Part shown: positions 58,096 to 64,000 of the stretch, in pieces
Position numbering within the stretch: position 1 is the stretch's first letter
How the letters are laid out: every line of letters starts with the position of its first letter
Source: Pyronema omphalodes
Taxonomy: Eukaryota; Ascomycota; Pezizomycetes; Pezizales; Pyronemataceae
DNA: 64,000 nucleotides
Assembly: GCA_024516155.1 (NCBI GenBank)
Contig: JAJJXM010000032.1
Location: 248,001 to 312,000, forward strand
Direction of reading: 5' to 3'
Program-made: the position numbers and the translations under genes
The notes under the pieces: generated by a model
Seen by the model: only the letters and a program-made list of their open reading frames with translations
Told to the model about the DNA's origin: nothing
The model's database searches: none

Positions 58096-60205
58096 TTCTT
58101 TTTGTCTGCTTTTTTTATCGCAAGACACCTGAAAAGGTATACCGTATACCTACCCCACAAGTGACTATACCGAACTTGTGATGTTATTGCTGCCGTAAAG
58201 AACAAAATTCTGACTTTCTACACCGTGCTTTATGGTACACCGTACCTGTAGCGGAGTATGTGGAATTACCATTTCCAAGATGCGGCGATTAGGTGGTATA
58301 CCTACCAAAGGCTACCATACATATCCCGAACTTTTCGATTCTATTCATGGCGCAGGAGAACAAAATTCCAATGTTTAAAGGCTGCAAACTTGGCGTTATT
58401 CTAGTTAAATCCCTCATGCTCATACTTACCATATGGCCGATGTTGAGGCGTGATATCCGTTGGTGTAAGTCGGATCGCGATGTATGACGTAAACGCGGAC
58501 AGTATCACGTGATGGCGTTTAATACTTCTAGCAGTAGGTATGTATTCGTGGTTTGTCGTATTGATTAATGGGAGTATATCTGCATACTCTATAGATATTG
58601 ATAATGCGATTTTCGTACGCGATGATACAATCCGCGAACGAATATAGTCCATATTTGCAGGAAGCGTTGTGAGCATGCAGTATCACTTGCTCACATTCGC
58701 GTTGAACGTGGCAGCAGACATGTACATGAAATGAGATTTCAGTTCTTTACGTTGAAACGCGTTTGAGATTCGGTGCATAAGTGCAAGGTGAATTCATTAA
58801 GATATCTCGAGGTCGGAAACATCGTTTCAAATCAGAACATGCGGTCGGGAACGTGAATGAGGATCTTAACTGATTTTTGGCTGAAATATTTCGGTTATTG
58901 CATATTTTTACCGATTGCAGATCATACTACTCATGTATTCCTAAATATGTGTTATCTATCTCCTTGTGAATATAATGAGTAATACGGGGCACAGGGAATA
59001 CTGTCACTGATCATAGCCAGAAGATTCCCAAAATATCTCCCGCCGTGCATACAGTTCATGGGGCCTTGAAACCAGCTAGAATATATGCACTTGCTACATG
59101 CAAAGCTCCATGGTGATATTCCGGCTTAGAGTAAATTAAGGTTAGTTTTTCAAACTGGAGCCGTTTCAAGATTCTTTAATTCGAATGTAGTTTTCAGTTG
59201 AAAGAATATCAGTGTACAGAGTCGTCTCGAGCTTATCCACTCGTCTTGAGCCGACTTTTGCTCAGTTCTCCTGACCGTAAAACATAGCACAGGCAAGGTC
59301 CAGACCATTAATGAACCGACCTTGCGTCCCATCATGAGTTTTGAGCATATAGGAAGTGCCATATAATATTATGTGCATCATGTGCACTTTTATAAATGTA
59401 GTATAGAGGACCTTATCCGTATCCTCCGCAGTACTGGAAGCCTTTGAAGTTCATAGAATTTCGTTAGCGGCGGCTTCGTCTTTTGTTTGATGTGTGGTAT
59501 TTCGACTCGCTTAAAATTCAAAGTATCGTGGTAACTGCTGTGGAACCTAATGAATTATATCTGGGATGCTCTATCGTGGCGCTGGATTTACTTTTACGAT
59601 TAGAAGCGTGTTTAGTATTGTGGAGCAATAATATAGACACCCAAGTCCGTCAATGAAGCAAAATCCAATGTACAGCTGCGCTAGATAGGGTATAAAATGG
59701 CCATACATTACACAGCATTTTTTGTCAAATGGATACAATATTGTTTGATTCTTCCGAAAAACGAACACCTTGGCCGACACGCATCGTAAACCATTTCGGA
59801 ATGAGAGCAGCTCTGAAAACTCGAATACAAGGTGGAGGGACAGCAATGAACGTTTGCTCATTAGAACCGTTATTTATCTTGATTGACTCCCACGATATAC
59901 AACGCACAGTAGATAATCTCATAAAACATTGTTGCTACTGATTCTACCATTCCTTCTGCGTGGATTTGTGAGACAAGGAGTCAGTTTGGGTGCCCGGAGC
60001 ACCATACAAACCAAGAACGAGGGAAAAGCATCACTCCGGCTCATGGATAAGGCACCGACCCGATCCCGCATATGGAATGAGTTACCACTGACATCATATC
60101 GTCTTCTACCGCCATCCCAGACCGCCACAAGCACCGAGAACCGCCCTTTCTCCGTCTAGCCAGCAGCTGGTTATATGGGAATTTTGATACGCACTTTCAC
60201 AACCT
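58096..60205 (+). repeat. 2.19-kb tandem unit, array member 2
   Basis: Closely resembles the previous unit along its length; bipartite motif at 58479-58514, coiled-coil promoter remnant at about 59200-59365, type-C arm from about 59740. No intact gene. Confidence 0.8.
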
Positions 60206-60286
60206 GGGTTTGTAGTTCAATTGGTTAGAACGAGGTTACTCAGTATACTTAGGAGCCTCATGTGTGTTCGAGTCCCACCAAGCCCA
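60206..60286 (+). ncRNA. tRNA-like gene, copy 14
   Basis: GAGG/CCTC subfamily, one change in the arm (GAGGTTACTC), T stem with one mismatch, ATCTTTTTTT after the end. 2,191 bp from copy 13. Confidence 0.82.
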
Positions 60287-61203
60287 TCTTTTTTTATTAT
60301 TGTTTTTGCTTTGCATGCAGTCTGATAAGGTATAATTGCTTCACACGCGATTGCCACGAGATTCACAATTTTGTTCCTTATGTAGGAGGATAGTTTTTTT
60401 TTTGACCCTCTGCGCCGTAGTACACAATTGGCGCATTCTAATTTATATAAAAGTCGAAACGCATACTCTCATAGATGGTCCAATATCGATGCCTGATAAA
60501 CGGCGTAATACAGATTGTGATGTATGACGTAGCAGCCGGACATGTCACGTGATGATGGCTAATACAGGCGATATGAGATTTTACATCGATATGAGAAAAT
60601 GGATTTCTTATATACTTGGGACAAAAAACACCAAAGCAGGATCTTCTCGGAGACAGAAGGTGTATCATTTCATCTATGATCTTGCCAGTCCTGCTATGAG
60701 GCATGCACAAGTACCTAGACCACCGCTACCATTTTTATCGGGTATTGAGTGATTAAAGGTCAGCTTGTGTGGGAATGAAATTCTAAATCACAAAGCCGAA
60801 AAAAACTCAGGCATGTATACGGAAAAACAAATATCGTGTCAACCGATGCAGCCATCCTAAGAAACTCTCATCAATCATAAAAACAAAGCCGCCACCACAA
60901 ATAAAAAGTATTGTGACCATTCCAAACCGCAAGGCATACCGTATTTCTCAGTTGACATGACGATCGTCATTCAGGTATCGATCGTGAAACAGATCCTGAA
61001 CGCTTCTAGACAACCATTTGAATGAAAGAAAATCACAACGCCGGCTGATGCAAATGAAGCTTCCCAAATCTTACACGCAGAACCAATGACATCATATCTG
61101 GTTCCGGCGCCATATAGAACCGCTAGGTCCCCCGAGAACCGCCCTTTCTCCGTCCAGCCAGCAACTGGTTATATTGTAATTCCAACACGCACTCTCACAA
61201 CCT
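60287..61203 (+). repeat. Unit arms between copies 14 and 15
   Basis: Bipartite motif at 60519-60556 in a divergent setting (TGACGTAGCAGCCGGACATGTCACGTGATG). From about 60670 the type-A head arm leads to copy 15. This spacing (998 bp) is shorter than a unit, but copies 14 and 16 are again 2,194 bp apart. Confidence 0.65.
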
Positions 61204-61283
61204 GGGCTTGTAGTTCAATTGGTAAGAACGAGGCCACTTAGTATACTTAGGAGCCTCATGTGTGTTCGAGTCCCACCAAGCCC
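61204..61283 (+). ncRNA. tRNA-like gene, copy 15
   Basis: GAGG/CCTC subfamily. Acceptor stem GGGCTTG pairs with CAAGCCC, a T-A to C-G double change relative to GGGTTTG/CAAACCC that keeps full pairing. T run TTCTTTTTG follows. Confidence 0.82.
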
Positions 61284-62399
61284 TTCTTTTTGCATTTTTC
61301 TTTTTTAAAACACTCTGAGGAAGCATAATGGCTTCACACGTGAGTTTCACTTCATTTTTTTGCAATTCGATTCGTTACCCAGGATGTAGGACAGGAAAAC
61401 TTGACATTTTTATGCCGTAATCTTTAATGCAAAACATCTATAGTTATTGAAGTGAAGTGAAACGTCGTTAGGTTTCGCGGTGATGGGCGGGTTTTGATGC
61501 GTGATATCAAATGGTACGAGACGGATGCTGATGTATGACGTCAATGCGGGCGATACCAGGCGATGGTGACTAATGCACACTAGATGGATAACCGTCCGGA
61601 ACAGTCGTTTTCTTTATTGATTTGAATGTACTGGTTATATAGAAAATTTATAAAACGACTTATATTTGCTGTCATGACGAAAAAAAGTAAACTGTGATGT
61701 ATGACGCAGTGGCGCGTGATGCCATATGATTGTCCATTTGTTATCCACCCTCGCCTGTAGGTACTCCGATCATGTTTACTACATTAATATTTGAAGTCTG
61801 AAGAACTCATAACTGATTCTATATCTGAGAATGCACACTAAGCTGGTATTGTCTTATGATAAGACTTCATAATTCTCGCCCTATGTGCATCTGGGATACA
61901 ATAGATGATAAAACATGCCTCAAAAGCTTTCTGGGCGTGTGATAATGCATATAAGTGGGGGTTGATCAGAGAACACAGTAGCGATATTCCAAGAATTTCC
62001 ATTTAATACATTTACTCGGATCAATGAACACAATAAAGTTTCTTTACGGTTATGTGGCGAGTGAACCGAAGCCACCTTGCAAACTATATATTCTGATTAT
62101 TGTGCACCCACTGACACAAAGAATGTCTTAGCTATTAATTTGAAGTTCGTTACAGGAGTTAGGGCAAAGTTATTGATCTTCCACGGTTTAGCTGGGTCAG
62201 AAGTCACTTGCTTCTCATGGCGAACAACGCAAGAAAGTCACCACGCCGGCTGATGGAAACAACACCACCCAAATCTCGTACACAGAAGCACTGACATCAT
62301 AGCTTCATGTACCGCCATGCACAACCACCGAGAACCGCTCTTTCTCCGTGTATCCCGCATCGGATCATATTTCAATTTGAATACACTCTTTCACAACCT
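61284..62399 (+). repeat. Type-B arm, then type-B head, between copies 15 and 16
   Basis: 61300-62060 is related to 9160-9845 (GAGGAAGCATAATGGCTTC, bipartite motifs at 61530-61565 and 61695-61723). 62070-62290 matches the complement of 37250-37430. No supported gene. Confidence 0.65.
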
Positions 62400-62479
62400 G
62401 GGTTTGTAGTTCAATTGGTAGAACACGGTCACTTAGCATGCTTAGGGGCCGTATGTGGGTTCGAGTCCCACCAAGCCCA
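62400..62479 (+). ncRNA. tRNA-like gene, copy 16
   Basis: ACGG/CCGT subfamily with AGCATGCT, fully paired T stem, intact A and B boxes, TTCTTTTTG after the end. Last copy in the window. Confidence 0.85.
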
Positions 62480-63834
62480 TTCTTTTTGTATCTGATAAGG
62501 CATACCTATCTCACACGTGACGGCCCCGAACTTTTGATTTTATTCATGCCGCAGGAGAACACAATTCTGATATGCGACCCCCTACTAATAAACACTGCAA
62601 ATTTGTCACTGTTCTTGTCAAATTGTACATGCCCATAGACACTATATGGCCAATTTCAACGCGTAATACCATACAATATCAAAAAAATCGTAATCTACAA
62701 CTCAAACGAGGATAGTATCACGTGATGGTTTCTAATATGTTCCTGGAGGAAGGAAGAACCGGGTGAGAGGGTTTAAAGGGTTGCTAGGGGTGCAAGATCC
62801 AGAGTTGTGACACAAGGCGTAAAGGTGACCCTAGAGAAATTCACAAGAGATTTTGAATCACATTTTTTCATGTCCGGAGGCACCAGCTAGCAGTATAATT
62901 TCATAAAAACGTAAATTAGGCACTAGGACATCTCATCATAGTAAAAACACATTGTGTGTCATTTTTCTCCATTTCGCACCTCCCTTGATGTTCTACTACC
63001 AGGCTGGAATGACATGTGTTTGCTCCTCTGAATGCGGATTTAATCATTGGATAAGCTGCTATAAGTCAGCTTACCTGCCGTTACAGCCTGCTTCTTAGAG
63101 CATCGCGGGGCTTTACAACAGGTCTTTTAATTATCAGCGACGATTCCCTGAGATACATACATAGTTCGACAATTCAGTAAAAACTTAATTGTCGTTCAAA
63201 TGCCAATCAATTGCATTTTCCATGCCAATCGCCTAAGACTTTTCCTCAACAATGACCCACGCCGAGAAACAGCTTGAAATTTAATACCACCATTAGCAAG
63301 TATCTATCACGATGTGTGAATCCATTTCAGAAATAATTTTGCGGAGGGCTTTATTTTAAATGTGTATCTGACTTTTTCCTTGTATGACCGGAGTATCCAT
63401 CACTATCATTCGCCCTCTACCACAGTTGTGCTTACGTATGATACTCAGCGCATAAAGTGCACTTTGGCAAATGTAGTATGGGCGGCTTCATTAGTATCCC
63501 CCTCGACGCCGAAAGCTTTTTTGGTTCATGGAATATAGTTAGCGGCTGCTATGTCTCCTGTTTTGTGTTTTGCTTCCGAGCGCGTTAGCAAGTAAAGTAT
63601 TGTGATGACTACTGTTGAATCTAATCAAGAATAGCTGGGACACTGTATTGTGGCGCTGAATTCACTTTTGTCGATTATGAATGCCCTGTGTGCTGCGGGT
63701 GGAAAATACAGACATAGGAGTCTGCTAAAATGCCATATAAATACCACTCATATTCTATAATTTTCAATACTGCATCCATACTTGAATCTTTTTTCTTTTT
63801 CGTAACATATTTTCAGCCCTTGAAATAACCAGCC
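62480..63834. other. End of repeat domain III and upstream region of the secreted-protein gene
   Basis: 62480-62750 is a short unit arm with a half bipartite motif (about 62712-62726). 62760-63420 has no match I can see. 63440-63690 resembles unit sequence at 8230-8490 (TAAAGTGCACTTTGGCAAATGTAGTATG, then GCTGGGACACTGTATTGTGGCGCTG), so repeat-derived DNA ends about 145 bp before the start codon of the next gene. A CT/T-rich tract (63788-63801) precedes that start. Confidence 0.5.
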
Positions 63835-64000
63835 ATGAAAGCCGCAACGATCTTGACTTCCATCCTTCTATCCACCTTGTATTCAGTAGCCACAGCGGCT
63901 GCTGTATTACCCCGCGAGGAAGAATATACAACCGTCACACTTTACAGGAACAAGATATTTACCAATCGATTTTTCTCACAGAAGTTTAAGAAATATCACA
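63835..64000 (+). CDS. Secreted small protein, 5' part only
   Basis: The ATG at 63835 opens a frame of 55 codons that runs off the window. It has a lysine at position 2, a hydrophobic stretch (about 5-23, ILTSILLSTLYSVATAAA) and then AVLPREEE, which fits a signal peptide cut near residues 21-23 with a possible dibasic-type processing site at PR. The rest visible (TVTLYRNKIFTNRFF) gives no family. It could be a small secreted protein or the start of a larger enzyme. The upstream region contains decayed repeat sequence. Confidence 0.6.
   Translation, partial: MKAATILTSILLSTLYSVATAAAVLPREEEYTTVTLYRNKIFTNRFFSQKFKKYH

Overview
The window is nuclear DNA of a filamentous ascomycete (Pezizomycotina), most likely a Leotiomycete. 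The signs are short introns with GTRNGT donors and CTRAC-like branch points, the four host genes and their domain order, and wide AT-rich repeat tracts. The class-level placement is my inference; I cannot name a species.

Layout. Two gene islands are separated by repeat-rich DNA. Island 1 (about 17-34 kb) holds an FN3/coiled-coil membrane-anchored protein (17295-20946, -), a Vac7-type vacuolar protein (24046-26959, -, one intron) and a Wee1/Swe1-type cell-cycle kinase (30328-33253, +, one intron). Island 2 (about 50-53 kb) holds the phosphatidate phosphatase lipin (50679-53328, +, three introns). At the right edge (63835 onward) a secreted small protein begins and runs off the window. The genes are ordinary housekeeping or regulatory functions and show no sign of acting as a cluster.

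The repeat domains (about 2.8-16.8, 34.65-46.2 and 55.3-62.8 kb) are built from one unusual modular repeat. Its hallmark is an ~80-nt tRNA-like gene with intact A and B boxes and, in most copies, an oligo-T stop, but a non-canonical enlarged anticodon arm. I find 16 copies. Copies lie head-to-tail about 2.1-2.2 kb apart. A longer unit version also carries a 169-aa coiled-coil protein gene (4860-5369 and 42596-43105, 63% identical, no gaps). The 2.2-kb units look like derivatives that lost the gene body. One unit carries a broken 3' fragment of lipin fused to a coiled-coil gene remnant. A bipartite TGACGTMA / TCACGTGA motif recurs about 19 times in these units.

Other elements: a 1,055-bp hAT-type transposon with a perfect 8-bp target duplication sits inside a long unit; a 500-bp hAT-like MITE has a truncated second copy; there is a fold-back MITE; satellites built on GGTGTTTA/TAAACACC occupy 0.66-2.8 kb; and homopolymer or microsatellite tracts are frequent in the flanks of the host genes.
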